From Phycisphaerae bacterium (GTDB lineage Bacteria > Planctomycetota > Phycisphaerae > Sedimentisphaerales > Anaerobacaceae): 44,875 bases of DNA. The notes under the pieces were generated by a model, which saw only the letters and a list, made by a program, of their open reading frames with translations, ran no database searches and had not been told where the DNA came from. Of this stretch, positions 28,372 through 36,385 are shown one piece after another. The translations under genes were made by a program, and so were the position numbers. The stretch covers positions 1 to 44,875 of the forward strand of contig JADHXR010000051.1 in the NCBI GenBank assembly GCA_016782865.1, given 5' to 3'. Each line of letters begins with the position of its first letter. Position 1 is the stretch's first letter.

Positions 28372-29158
28372 CACACTTAGAGAAATCATACTGCTCGAGC
28401 AGCGCGTTCAGCGGCGAAATCCCATCTGGATTATCAGTCTGGCCGCAGCGGCGCTGATGGGTTTTTCTGAAAGCTTCACGGTGGGTGTGCTCGACTGGCC
28501 CACGACCAGCCAGGCCTCCCGCGCATACCAATTGGGCTGCGTGATGATCTTCGGCGTGATGACGTTTCTCCTGACCGCCGGCGCATTGTCGCGGGACCTG
28601 TCGGACGGTCGCAAGGATCTGCTGCTGTGCAGGCCGATAAGCCTCTGGGTTTATATTTGGGGCAAGTATATCGGCAACGTCTTGTTCGTTCTGTGCGTCA
28701 ACGTTTTGTTCATGGCATCGTTCCTGGTCATTCCGCTGTTCTACGGGCAATCTTCGATATATCCGCTCAGGCCGTTCATGTACGTCATGTTCTTTTCGAC
28801 GTTGCCGACAATCCTGTACTGCGGCGCATTAGCCGTATTTCTTATGTGCCTGTCGCGAAAGGTCATAGTCGCAATGCCGGTCTTTCTCGTGTATTTTCTG
28901 GCGATGGCCTTGTTCCGTATTCCCGAGACTTTGAGAGGAAAGACACTTGACGTGGATATGTGGGATGTCAGCATGAGGCTATATCCTCACGGCGTTTCGG
29001 CGAATGTTGGAGCGAGCAAATTGTACGACATGTCATTTTCACACCTGCTGCAACCGCCGGTGCCGGAACTGTATGCAAGGGCAGCTCTGTATACAGCCCT
29101 GTCGCTAATCCTGGTCGGTCTTTCGGTCCTGTTGTTGAAGAGAATGAGGAGCAGTTGA
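28355..29158 (+). CDS. ABC-2 type permease
   Basis: A 267-residue integral membrane protein starting at the ATG at 28355, which overlaps the ATPase stop by 17 nt, so translation is coupled. About six hydrophobic segments are present (IWIISLAAAALMGFSESF, MIFGVMTFLLTAGAL, NVLFVLCVNVLFMASFLVI, FFSTLPTILYCGALAVFLMC and others), with the RDLSDGRKDLLLCRPISLW loop typical of ABC-2 permeases (the gate region before the first cytoplasmic loop). It forms the membrane channel for the ATPase encoded just before it. The substrate is unknown. The next gene starts 2 nt after its stop and brings a second ABC-2-like membrane domain. Confidence 0.85.
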   Translation: MNRQLDTLREIILLEQRVQRRNPIWIISLAAAALMGFSESFTVGVLDWPTTSQASRAYQLGCVMIFGVMTFLLTAGALSRDLSDGRKDLLLCRPISLWVYIWGKYIGNVLFVLCVNVLFMASFLVIPLFYGQSSIYPLRPFMYVMFFSTLPTILYCGALAVFLMCLSRKVIVAMPVFLVYFLAMALFRIPETLRGKTLDVDMWDVSMRLYPHGVSANVGASKLYDMSFSHLLQPPVPELYARAALYTALSLILVGLSVLLLKRMRSS

Positions 29159-29159
29159 T

Positions 29160-32100
29160 ATGAAGACCGACCGCGCGGTGAACATTCTCGCGAACGAAGC
29201 AACCCTACTGTGGTACTCGCTGCGCATGCTCATCGGGCGAAACCTGCTCGCTGTGGTCATTATCTCGGTCGTCGCGTTGGGCGCCGTCTTTTCATATTCT
29301 GTCACATTGGGGGACACCAAATGGACAGTCCTGCTTAAACAACTGGAAATGTTCGCACCCCTGCTGGGTATCGTCATATTCAGCGATCTGATTGCAGGCG
29401 ACGTCGAGGCCAAACGCTCAACGCTGCTGATGTCCTCGCGGTACGGGATTGTTCCCGTCGTCATTCGCAAACTCATTCACGGCCTTCTCATCACTTCGGC
29501 GACTTACGTGATAAATCTCCTTGTCCTTCGCCTGTTCTACACTTCGTTCAACATCTTTTCGGCGTTTGCTGTGATTGTACCGGGGGCGTTATATTTCGGC
29601 ATGATCGGCCTGCTGGCTGCGACCTTCGCATCGCGCGCTCTGGCCGGTTATGCGGCCGGGACATCGGCGCTTATTCTGTCGATGGTCATCCCGGAAACCA
29701 TGCCGCTGGTGCCCACTGCCTTTGCGCTCAAGAGCAAACTGGCCACGGCGACTCTTTTTGCAGAGAGCAACTGGCTGTTTGCCAAGATCGCATTCGTTAT
29801 TCTTGCGTTCGTGCTGGCGGCGCTGGTCGTAGTGATGGCTAAGAAACGCTCGCACAGGATTCATGTTGTGATTGCCGCGACACTATTGCTGGCCGGTTGT
29901 TATTCGGTGACCCACATAATATGGTCCCGCGAGGTCCGTCCTGATCTCTATTTTTCCAATCCCGGTAAACAGCTTGACGTGATACAGAATGGCGACGAGC
30001 TGATTGTCCGGACCGCGGCTGTCAGGATATGGGGCAGGGGCAAGAACAAGAGTTACGAAGAGACCTCGCTGACCGACACCACATACAAATCGCAGAACGG
30101 CCAGTGGATCGAACAGCGACAGGTCGAATACGATCCGTCGAAGGAATATGACCTGGTTCATCTCGCCCTGCTTGTCACTCGCCTTCGTAAGCAGCAGGCA
30201 AAGGCGGGGGATATTACAGTTACGGTATTCAGTCATTCGATGAGCGATAAGTACGTGCGACAAATCGCCGAGCGCACCTGTGATGCGCTGCGATATTACG
30301 AAACAGCTTTCGGTAAATATCCGCATCGCAATCTCGCAGTTGTCGAATACGACTACATTAGCGCCGGCGGCGTCGCGGTGCCTTCGATTGTCCTGATGAA
30401 CACAAAACGATGCAGGCCCGAGCACAAATCCGATATGCTAAATATGTATGTTCCGCACGAGGTCTCTCATCAGTGGTTCTCCAGCGGACTGCCCTCCTGG
30501 GTGGCGGAAGCTTCGGCTGTTTACTCGAATTATCTGTATCTCGCGCAGGGGCCGAACAGCCAGACAAACTTGTCCGCATTCCACAAAGGCCTCAACGAGA
30601 CGTTCGAAACCGGCAAGGATTACCCGGCCCCTCTGGTTGGTTCGGCGGGCCTGATACCATACATCAAAGGCGGGTATCTTCTAATGATGCTCACCTCCGT
30701 GGACAAACAGCGAACCATCGATTCGCTCGGCGCTTTTATCGCAGACCAGCTCAAACGCCAGCTTGTCGACGGTGATGCAACCGCCGAGAGATTCATGGAG
30801 GCGATGAACAACGCCGGCGGGGCCGACTTGGCTTCGTTCGTATCGGATTGGGCCTATACGATCAACAGATTCGATCCCGCCGTCACAGGGTTCGTTCAAT
30901 CCAAAACGACCGCCGGGCAATATAATGTCAGGGCCTCGTTGGCAAACCGTGAGCAGATACGATTTCCGGTTCCGTTGAGAATATCTTTCGAGGACGGGAC
31001 AAACTACGATGCTACGTGGAACAATCTCAAAGAAAACCAGACTATCGAGTGGACCTTCGAAAGGGCTGTTCGCTCGATCACGCTCGATCCGGATAATGTC
31101 CTGCTCGACTGGAACAGATTCAACAATGTCCGCCGAGCGGGCGCCTTTGTCGCGGGTAAGACTGCAAGTCCGGAGCCGGCTGCGCCAGCAAAGAAACAAA
31201 CGGCCAACTGGACGACCTACACAGTCGCCGACGGGCTTATCGACAACAATGTGCGTTGTCTCGACATCGACTCAAGTGGAAAACTATTTGCGGGATTTGG
31301 CCTGTACACGAAGGAACCGGGAACAGTCGTAAACTGTTTTGACGGCGACTGGACCCAACCCGATTCGTTGTCCGCGTCTTCCGGGCCGGTTTACGCCGTC
31401 ACTGTTACATCCGATGGGACAATATGGACCGGAGGATCAGGCAGGCTTCGCCGGATCGACGAAAAAGGGACGACGATTTTCGTCTTGAGCCAGATGCGTC
31501 ACTACCGATCTTTGACTATTGGAAAGGCAAGATTCGAGCCGAACCCGCAGGCGAACAGCAACATTCCAGGTTATATCGTTTACGATCTTATGACCGATGG
31601 AGAGGGAAACATCCGGCTGGCGACGGATAACGGCATCTCCGTGATCGACGGCGCCGGCAAGCTTGTCAATCACTTCGGCACCGACGATGGACTCCCCGGA
31701 AATGAGGTACTTTGCATGGCCCGGGATGGGTCGGGCACGCTGTGGATCGGCACCGACAAAGGCCCCGCGTCGTATCGAGAAGACCAATGGACGACGTATT
31801 CCAAGTGCCGTGCCGGAATCGTGCTGGCGCTGGCAACCGACCCTGACGGCAGTGTTTTCTTAGGCACCTATCGCCATGGGATCATCGTCTACGATGGAAG
31901 AAGCTACCGACGCTACGACAGCACGAACAGCCGATTGCCCCACAACATGGTGACTGCGTTAGTGTATGACAAGCAGGGCAGACTGTGGGCCGGCACCTGT
32001 CAGGGGTTGCTGTGTATCGACAAAGATTCGCAGCAGGTTTACACAAACGAGAACTCCAGCCTGCTTTCCAATCGCATCGCCGATCTTCTCGCCGACGATG

Positions 32101-32162
32101 AGGGCATCTGGGTCGCCACCGACGCCGGCATCGCAAAACGACAATTCAAGAATCAAAGATAA
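29160..32162 (+). CDS. ABC-2 permease - M1-like metallopeptidase - beta-propeller fusion
   Basis: A 1000-residue protein in three parts. Residues about 1-270 have some six or seven TM segments (RNLLAVVIISVVALGAVF, LLAATFASRALAGY, IAFVILAFVLAALVVVMA and others) and a LIAGDVEAKRSTLLMSS loop, as in ABC-2 permeases. Residues about 275-670 form a peptidase of the M1 (aminopeptidase N) type: SAGGVAVPS stands where GxMEN sits, then HEVSH at 433-437 and E450 as third zinc ligand candidate, at a shorter spacing than the usual 18 residues. Residues about 680-1000 are regulator-type beta-propeller blades: LWIGTDKGPASYREDQW, GRLWAGTCQGLLCID and GIWVATDAGIAKRQ. It starts 2 nt after the permease stop. Permease-M1 fusions are known; the added propeller is unusual. 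Confidence 0.85.
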   Translation: MKTDRAVNILANEATLLWYSLRMLIGRNLLAVVIISVVALGAVFSYSVTLGDTKWTVLLKQLEMFAPLLGIVIFSDLIAGDVEAKRSTLLMSSRYGIVPVVIRKLIHGLLITSATYVINLLVLRLFYTSFNIFSAFAVIVPGALYFGMIGLLAATFASRALAGYAAGTSALILSMVIPETMPLVPTAFALKSKLATATLFAESNWLFAKIAFVILAFVLAALVVVMAKKRSHRIHVVIAATLLLAGCYSVTHIIWSREVRPDLYFSNPGKQLDVIQNGDELIVRTAAVRIWGRGKNKSYEETSLTDTTYKSQNGQWIEQRQVEYDPSKEYDLVHLALLVTRLRKQQAKAGDITVTVFSHSMSDKYVRQIAERTCDALRYYETAFGKYPHRNLAVVEYDYISAGGVAVPSIVLMNTKRCRPEHKSDMLNMYVPHEVSHQWFSSGLPSWVAEASAVYSNYLYLAQGPNSQTNLSAFHKGLNETFETGKDYPAPLVGSAGLIPYIKGGYLLMMLTSVDKQRTIDSLGAFIADQLKRQLVDGDATAERFMEAMNNAGGADLASFVSDWAYTINRFDPAVTGFVQSKTTAGQYNVRASLANREQIRFPVPLRISFEDGTNYDATWNNLKENQTIEWTFERAVRSITLDPDNVLLDWNRFNNVRRAGAFVAGKTASPEPAAPAKKQTANWTTYTVADGLIDNNVRCLDIDSSGKLFAGFGLYTKEPGTVVNCFDGDWTQPDSLSASSGPVYAVTVTSDGTIWTGGSGRLRRIDEKGTTIFVLSQMRHYRSLTIGKARFEPNPQANSNIPGYIVYDLMTDGEGNIRLATDNGISVIDGAGKLVNHFGTDDGLPGNEVLCMARDGSGTLWIGTDKGPASYREDQWTTYSKCRAGIVLALATDPDGSVFLGTYRHGIIVYDGRSYRRYDSTNSRLPHNMVTALVYDKQGRLWAGTCQGLLCIDKDSQQVYTNENSSLLSNRIADLLADDEGIWVATDAGIAKRQFKNQR

Positions 32163-32236
32163 AAAATCAAAATGGCGGAATCCGCCTCCGGCGGATGACG
32201 TCTTTTAATTTTGCATTTTGCAGTTTGATTCTTGAT
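32156..32236. repeat. AATCAAAATGGCGGAATCC-type dispersed repeat with hairpin core
   Basis: Just after the fusion gene lies AAAGATAAAAAATCAAAATGGCGGAATCC with a core stem ATCCGCC-TCC-GGCGGAT (32181-32197), then an AT-rich arm (ATTTTGCATTTTGCAG). Close relatives lie at 36015-36290 and 38797-38888 with different cores. Confidence 0.6.
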
Positions 32237-32240
32237 CTTC

Positions 32241-32277
32241 AAAAGGGGCCCATATCGAATTGCTCGACATGGGCCCC
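32241..32277 (-). terminator. GGGGCCCAT/ATGGGCCCC hairpin terminator
   Basis: Read on the minus strand, a 9-bp stem (32269-32277 with 32245-32253) ends in TTTT just after the hairpin (32241-32244). It lies about 30 nt after the stop of the surface protein at 32306-35683. It is the last of five related hairpins in the array. Confidence 0.8.
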
Positions 32278-32305
32278 GAACTGGTTCGATTCTCTCGTGT
32301 CAACT

Positions 32306-35300
32306 TCACTGATAGCTTATATGCAGCAGCGGCGCCTCAGCCGCACCACCGTCGAAAGATTCGGCCTCTCGAGTTCCCTGTGAGGGTTTGGCCGGGTTGT
32401 CTCTAAACGTCAACACTATCGTCCCGGCCCAGACATTCTGGTTGACCATCTCCTGGATGACACTCGAGATGTCGGGGGTTCGCTCCTCGGGACCCTGAGC
32501 ATGTACGGTCGTCCACTGCGGTATGTCCCACACGACGGACGCCGCCGTTGTAGGTCTGGCGCTAATGTCACCTGCATTTGAACTAAACGTAGCGGGATTT
32601 CCAGACAGTTCACCCTCGATGACAACAGACACATCAGGGGTGTGGATAGCACTGCCTACCTCATCGGCGCTAAACTGCACCCACGCCTCAGTGATGGTCG
32701 CTCCCATGGGAATGGGGATACCCGCCCATCGGCAACCTACCGTCTGCTGGTTTGCGGGGGACATATCGCCTTCGTAGCCCAGCTCGAGGTCGCTGCTGTC
32801 CAGAGCCGCCATGGTACCGAAATCCAGGACGTGCTCTTCGGCATCATCACTACCGGCCGCGATTCTCCACTCGCTGGGCGGCACAAGAGCCGACCGATAC
32901 AGCCCGATATCGTCAAGCAACAGGATGCCCGTGGCGCCGGAACCTTCAACGCCGATGGCCAGGCTGGTGACACTTTGGAGATTCGCACCTACCGATGCCA
33001 GATCAAGATTCCATACTTGCCATCCTGGGATCACCAGGCTGCCGACCCCGCCGTCGTAGTTAGCCCTGACGCCGTTGATCTTCACATACAGTTGTCCGGG
33101 CGCATTGGTCGGATCGCCAAAGAACCACAGAGACAGCGTTTGAATACCGTGGTCGGTCCAATCTTGCGCAGGGGCAAAGCTGTGTACTACTTCCGACACA
33201 CCTGCCGTCGTGTTGTTGTACGCGAACGGCACGGATTTGTTGCCACCATGGACGTCGCCGGTCTCAAGAGATACCCCGGTGACATATCCCATGGTCGATC
33301 CGTTCGCGGCCGGATTATCGAATCCGTCCACCCACGCCACATATACGAGATTGCTGCCGGGCTCGCCGGCAGGAATGTCGTTGTAGGACTCGAAATCGTC
33401 CACGATAAGATAGTCGGCTACCGTAAAGCTCCAGGTGCTACCTTTGGTGACCGTACCGTCGGTGCTGTGCTCGTCGATGCGCCAGTAGTACGGCCCGCCG
33501 GCCGGCTCGACGCCTCCGGGCACAGTGTAGCTGGTGCCGGCCTGGAGACCTCTAAATACGCCAGTCGCATCCGATGCCTCGGCGCCGGTTACGGCGTCTC
33601 TATCGGTGCCGAAATAGACGGCGTGCTGCGACGCAGAATCTCCAGCCGACCAGCTCACGGACGCGGCGCGCAGTACATCCGAAGTCGAGTTATTACCCGG
33701 ACTCGGGTTCCAGGCAGCCAACAGATCGCCTCTCATAATCTGCTGAACCTCCTGAGCTGTCAGCGATTTATTGTAGAAGCGGACATCGTCAACCATTCCG
33801 ATGTAGAAGTTGCTCGGGCCGCTGTCCCATTCCTGTCCGATTGACCACCGTGCTATCGCGGCCAAATCGAAGCTGGCTGACTCCGTCGCTACCTGAACAC
33901 CGTCGGCGTATATACGTCCTGTGCTGCCGCTCCTGACGTACGTCATCATATGCCACTCACCGTCAGCAACGACAGGGGCAGTCGTGTAGGTTGTGTCGCT
34001 ACCATCATACCTGCCCGGATAACCACCGTCGATGTAGAACTCGAGAGGGTGACCACTGCCACTATCATTAGCTGCGATCATGTCGCCCTGGTTTGTCTGC
34101 GTGCTTTTGATCCATATACTGAGCGTAATATTGGTGCTCGTTATGTCATCGACTACGCCGTCGATTGCAACATAATCGCTGTTCAAATCCAGCGCACCTC
34201 TCATGATCCCGCCTACCCACTGAGGATCACCGACAATTGTGCCGTGATTGCCATGGCCGGACCAATCAATGGCGCGGTCGCCGCCACCTTCGTCAAATGT
34301 CCACCAGCCGATGAGATCCGGATCGGTAATCGAGATGACAGGCAATGTTTTGAAGCTCCAGACATCGCCTTTGATCGTGGTGGGGGGATTAAACTCATCG
34401 ACCCGCCAGTAGTAGGTCTTGTCCGCTTCGAGCGTGCCTGGTGCAAAGGTCGTAGTGCCCTGGGCCGGACCACCGGCTGCATTAGTGACAGTCTCGAGGT
34501 CGTCGCCGAAGTACACTGTGTGCAATTTCGCACCGAAACCTGCCGTCCAGTTGAGGGTCACGTCAGCATCCACAGTTGGGGCGCCATCGAACGGGCTTGG
34601 GTCATGGGCGCTCGCGGGCGGAATCCAGAAGCTCCAGACTTTGCCTTCCCACGGACTGTTGGGATCGGCGTCATTGACCTCGTCGACTCGCCAGTAGTAG
34701 GTTGTGCCGGGGACAAGGCCGTCGGGGTAAGGAAATCCGAAGAAGCCGGCCGTGAAGAATGGGTAAGCCTGGTTGCCCCCGAATGCAGCGGCCGCGCCGT
34801 CGTTGACATCGTCAAAGTTGTCGGACATGTACACATCGTGAGAGACCGCGTAATATCCCGCTGTCCAGCCGAGAGAAATCCATGTGTCCTCATGCCGAGC
34901 ACCATCTTTCGGATCCGGACGCTGGGCGAATGGGTTGCCACCGCCGGCACCGCCAACGATTGGGAGATACCAGTTGTTAATCCATTCACTTATAACTTCG
35001 CCGCGTATGTCAGTCAGTACACCATTCACCTGGTAGAAACTTCCCAAGCGGCCACCGGTAACCGTATTGACAACAATAACCGGATCAGCTCTTGTTCCAT
35101 CAGCGCTTTGACCAAGAATCAGTTCGGGCTCCCAATTGTTTGTAAGTTCATCGAGACGCCATGGGCGCTCACTATAGAAAGCCCCGACAGATGGAGTATA
35201 CGACTCACCATCGGCGGTAGGAGCAACGTTTCCATTTGAGTCCCCCATTGAAATGCCGGGAATGTCCATCATATTCTCTAATCCGCCTGCGGCATTATCT

Positions 35301-35683
35301 CCAGCACCATTTACGACATAGAACATCCAGTCGCCTGTGTTAATAATGGTATTACCATCATCCAGGAATAATTCGGCTAATGAACCATCAGCCTGTGCAT
35401 TGCCAGCTGGATAGATACTGTCTGGGAATTGCCCGCAAAGAATTAGAAGGTCTGATACACCATCACCTGTGTGATTTGCCACCCAGGTTGCAAGGGCAGC
35501 TTGTTCACTTACTGCGAATTGTTCAACAGAAGCTCCCGCTACGCTGTCAGCAATTTCTTGCATTTCGCGGTCAGCGTCAGTTTGCCCCCACCAGCCTGCT
35601 TGTGTTGAAATCGCTATGTCAACAGCCATAGCCGTCGTGCTAAATGCATATGCGACGATAAATACGAATGCTAATTTTCTCAT
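32306..35683 (-). CDS. Large secreted LamG / Fn3-like multidomain protein, type A
   Basis: A 1125-residue secreted protein. Start is the ATG at 35683 behind AGAGG; the signal peptide is MRKLAFVFIVAYAFSTTAMA. Domain order: unknown N-terminal domain (about 21-235, IAISTQAGWWGQ...SDLLILCGQFP...GEVISEWINNW); two Fn3-like modules ending in YYWRVDE...VWSF; a LamG jelly-roll (about 452-648, WWTFDEGGGDRAIDWSGHGN); a third Fn3-like module; a beta-sandwich starting DDFESYND (about 761-930); and an extra C-terminal domain (about 936-1125, EHVLDFGTMAALDSSDLELG...) absent from its paralogues. No TM, PEP-CTERM or LPXTG-type anchor is visible at the C-terminus. Likely role: binding a glycan or a surface. 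It is the 3' end of the tandem array. Confidence 0.85.
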   Translation of the reverse strand: MRKLAFVFIVAYAFSTTAMAVDIAISTQAGWWGQTDADREMQEIADSVAGASVEQFAVSEQAALATWVANHTGDGVSDLLILCGQFPDSIYPAGNAQADGSLAELFLDDGNTIINTGDWMFYVVNGAGDNAAGGLENMMDIPGISMGDSNGNVAPTADGESYTPSVGAFYSERPWRLDELTNNWEPELILGQSADGTRADPVIVVNTVTGGRLGSFYQVNGVLTDIRGEVISEWINNWYLPIVGGAGGGNPFAQRPDPKDGARHEDTWISLGWTAGYYAVSHDVYMSDNFDDVNDGAAAAFGGNQAYPFFTAGFFGFPYPDGLVPGTTYYWRVDEVNDADPNSPWEGKVWSFWIPPASAHDPSPFDGAPTVDADVTLNWTAGFGAKLHTVYFGDDLETVTNAAGGPAQGTTTFAPGTLEADKTYYWRVDEFNPPTTIKGDVWSFKTLPVISITDPDLIGWWTFDEGGGDRAIDWSGHGNHGTIVGDPQWVGGIMRGALDLNSDYVAIDGVVDDITSTNITLSIWIKSTQTNQGDMIAANDSGSGHPLEFYIDGGYPGRYDGSDTTYTTAPVVADGEWHMMTYVRSGSTGRIYADGVQVATESASFDLAAIARWSIGQEWDSGPSNFYIGMVDDVRFYNKSLTAQEVQQIMRGDLLAAWNPSPGNNSTSDVLRAASVSWSAGDSASQHAVYFGTDRDAVTGAEASDATGVFRGLQAGTSYTVPGGVEPAGGPYYWRIDEHSTDGTVTKGSTWSFTVADYLIVDDFESYNDIPAGEPGSNLVYVAWVDGFDNPAANGSTMGYVTGVSLETGDVHGGNKSVPFAYNNTTAGVSEVVHSFAPAQDWTDHGIQTLSLWFFGDPTNAPGQLYVKINGVRANYDGGVGSLVIPGWQVWNLDLASVGANLQSVTSLAIGVEGSGATGILLLDDIGLYRSALVPPSEWRIAAGSDDAEEHVLDFGTMAALDSSDLELGYEGDMSPANQQTVGCRWAGIPIPMGATITEAWVQFSADEVGSAIHTPDVSVVIEGELSGNPATFSSNAGDISARPTTAASVVWDIPQWTTVHAQGPEERTPDISSVIQEMVNQNVWAGTIVLTFRDNPAKPSQGTREAESFDGGAAEAPLLHISYQ

Positions 35684-35724
35684 TTTGTTGCCTCTTTCTT
35701 CATAACTAAAAAGTGATAGGAAAT

Positions 35725-35751
35725 GTCGCTCCAGGCACACACCGAAGCGAC
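35725..35751 (-). promoter_or_regulatory. Leader hairpin GTCGCT...AGCGAC
   Basis: In the 5' UTR of the type A gene, GTCGCT and AGCGAC (6-bp stem, 35746-35751 with 35725-35730) are followed by the conserved word TTTCCTATCA. The leader of the paralogue at 38985-41591 has a matching hairpin (41633-41658), with changes that keep most pairs. Confidence 0.45.
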
Positions 35752-35822
35752 TTAAATAGAAGTTCTTAAAGTTTCACTTACAATCCGTCAGTTCCCTCCC
35801 ACGCGATTGTTATCGGCTAGTT

Positions 35823-35900
35823 GGGGCCACCTCCTTCCTGAAAAAAATGAATTCCAACGGCTTTTCCTGCCTTCAAAGCCGAAAACCCGCAGACCTAACT
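35823..35900 (-). promoter_or_regulatory. Conserved leader block of surface-protein gene
   Basis: In the sense strand this runs TCTGCGGGTTTTCGGCTTTG, AAGGCAGGAAAAGCCG, then AGGAAGGAGGTGGCCCC. The CGGCTTT...AAAGCCG arms can pair. The block recurs in the leaders at 41787-41862 (almost whole), 38651-38690 (5' half) and 44248-44323 (diverged). The AGGAAGGAGG word looks like a strong Shine-Dalgarno sequence but no start codon follows at the right distance. Confidence 0.55.
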
Positions 35901-35907
35901 TACTCTA

Positions 35908-35937
35908 TATGTACCAAATCGGCCACCCCCGCGTCAA
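35908..35937 (-). promoter_or_regulatory. Promoter TTGACG-N18-TACATA
   Basis: Minus strand: -35 TTGACG (35932-35937), 18-nt spacer, -10 TACATA (35908-35913). It sits at the same place relative to the conserved leader block as the boxes at 38697-38725, 41871-41900 and 44333-44362, which supports it as a real promoter. Confidence 0.65.
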
Positions 35938-36014
35938 GGAAGATCTGGATTATGATATGTGTGTTTTCCGATTGGAAGAGGCCGATGCAGGCATTGCGAA
36001 ACGGCAAATGCAAA

Positions 36015-36290
36015 GATAAAGAATGAAGAGTCAAAATGGCGGAATCCCGGCAAAGGATAATGCAAAAATCAAACATCAAATATCAAATTGGTGGAATCCC
36101 GGCAAGCCGGGAGACTGTTCAAATGAAAAGACCAAAACAGCCCGCGGAGCGGCTCCGAAGTTTTGCATTTTACACTGTGATTTTTGATTTCTTTAGATGG
36201 CTTCATCAATTTTGCATCCTTCGACTTCGCTCAGAGCCTGCCCGGAGCCTGCCGAATGGGACACGCTTTGAAGTTTGATTTTTGATTTCC
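36015..36290. repeat. Cluster of dispersed palindromic repeats
   Basis: Several partly decayed copies of the AGATAAAGAATGAAGAGTCAAAATGGCGGAATCCCGG element occur, including the perfect-arm palindrome TCCCGGCAAGCCGGGA (36097-36112). A CCTTCGACTTCGCTCAGAGC-type element (36227-36262) also lies here, related to the inner repeat at 11841-11885. Flanks are AT-rich (ATTTTGATTT-like). Confidence 0.55.
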
Positions 36291-36301
36291 CCGAGTATAG
36301 C

Positions 36302-36337
36302 AAAGGGGCCCGTACCGAACAAGTCAGTACAGGCCCC
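36302..36337 (-). terminator. GGGGCC hairpin terminator
   Basis: Minus-strand stem GGGGCCTGTAC...GTACGGGCCCC with one mismatch, followed by TTTG. It lies about 50 nt after the stop of the gene at 36386-38524 and matches the hairpins after the other array genes. Confidence 0.75.
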
Positions 36338-36385
36338 GAATCAACTGCTCAACTACCTGTCACTCCATGCGGTCTTCTTACAGGC

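Larger units (their letters stand above)
35684..36385. other. Intergenic region: promoter/leader of type A gene and 3' repeats
   Basis: About 700 nt with no credible gene. From the left it holds the leader of the gene at 32306-35683 (leader stem 35725-35751, SD-like block 35823-35839, conserved box 35861-35900, promoter 35908-35937). It then holds dispersed repeats at 36015-36290, and finally the terminator (36302-36337) and 3' end of the next array gene. Confidence 0.6.

Noticed and set aside
35823..35937. c-di-GMP or other known riboswitch in the array leaders
   Set aside because: The conserved words do not match the GEMM-I core (GGCAAACC, CGCAAAGCC) or any other riboswitch core I can recall. 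I therefore call it only a conserved leader.
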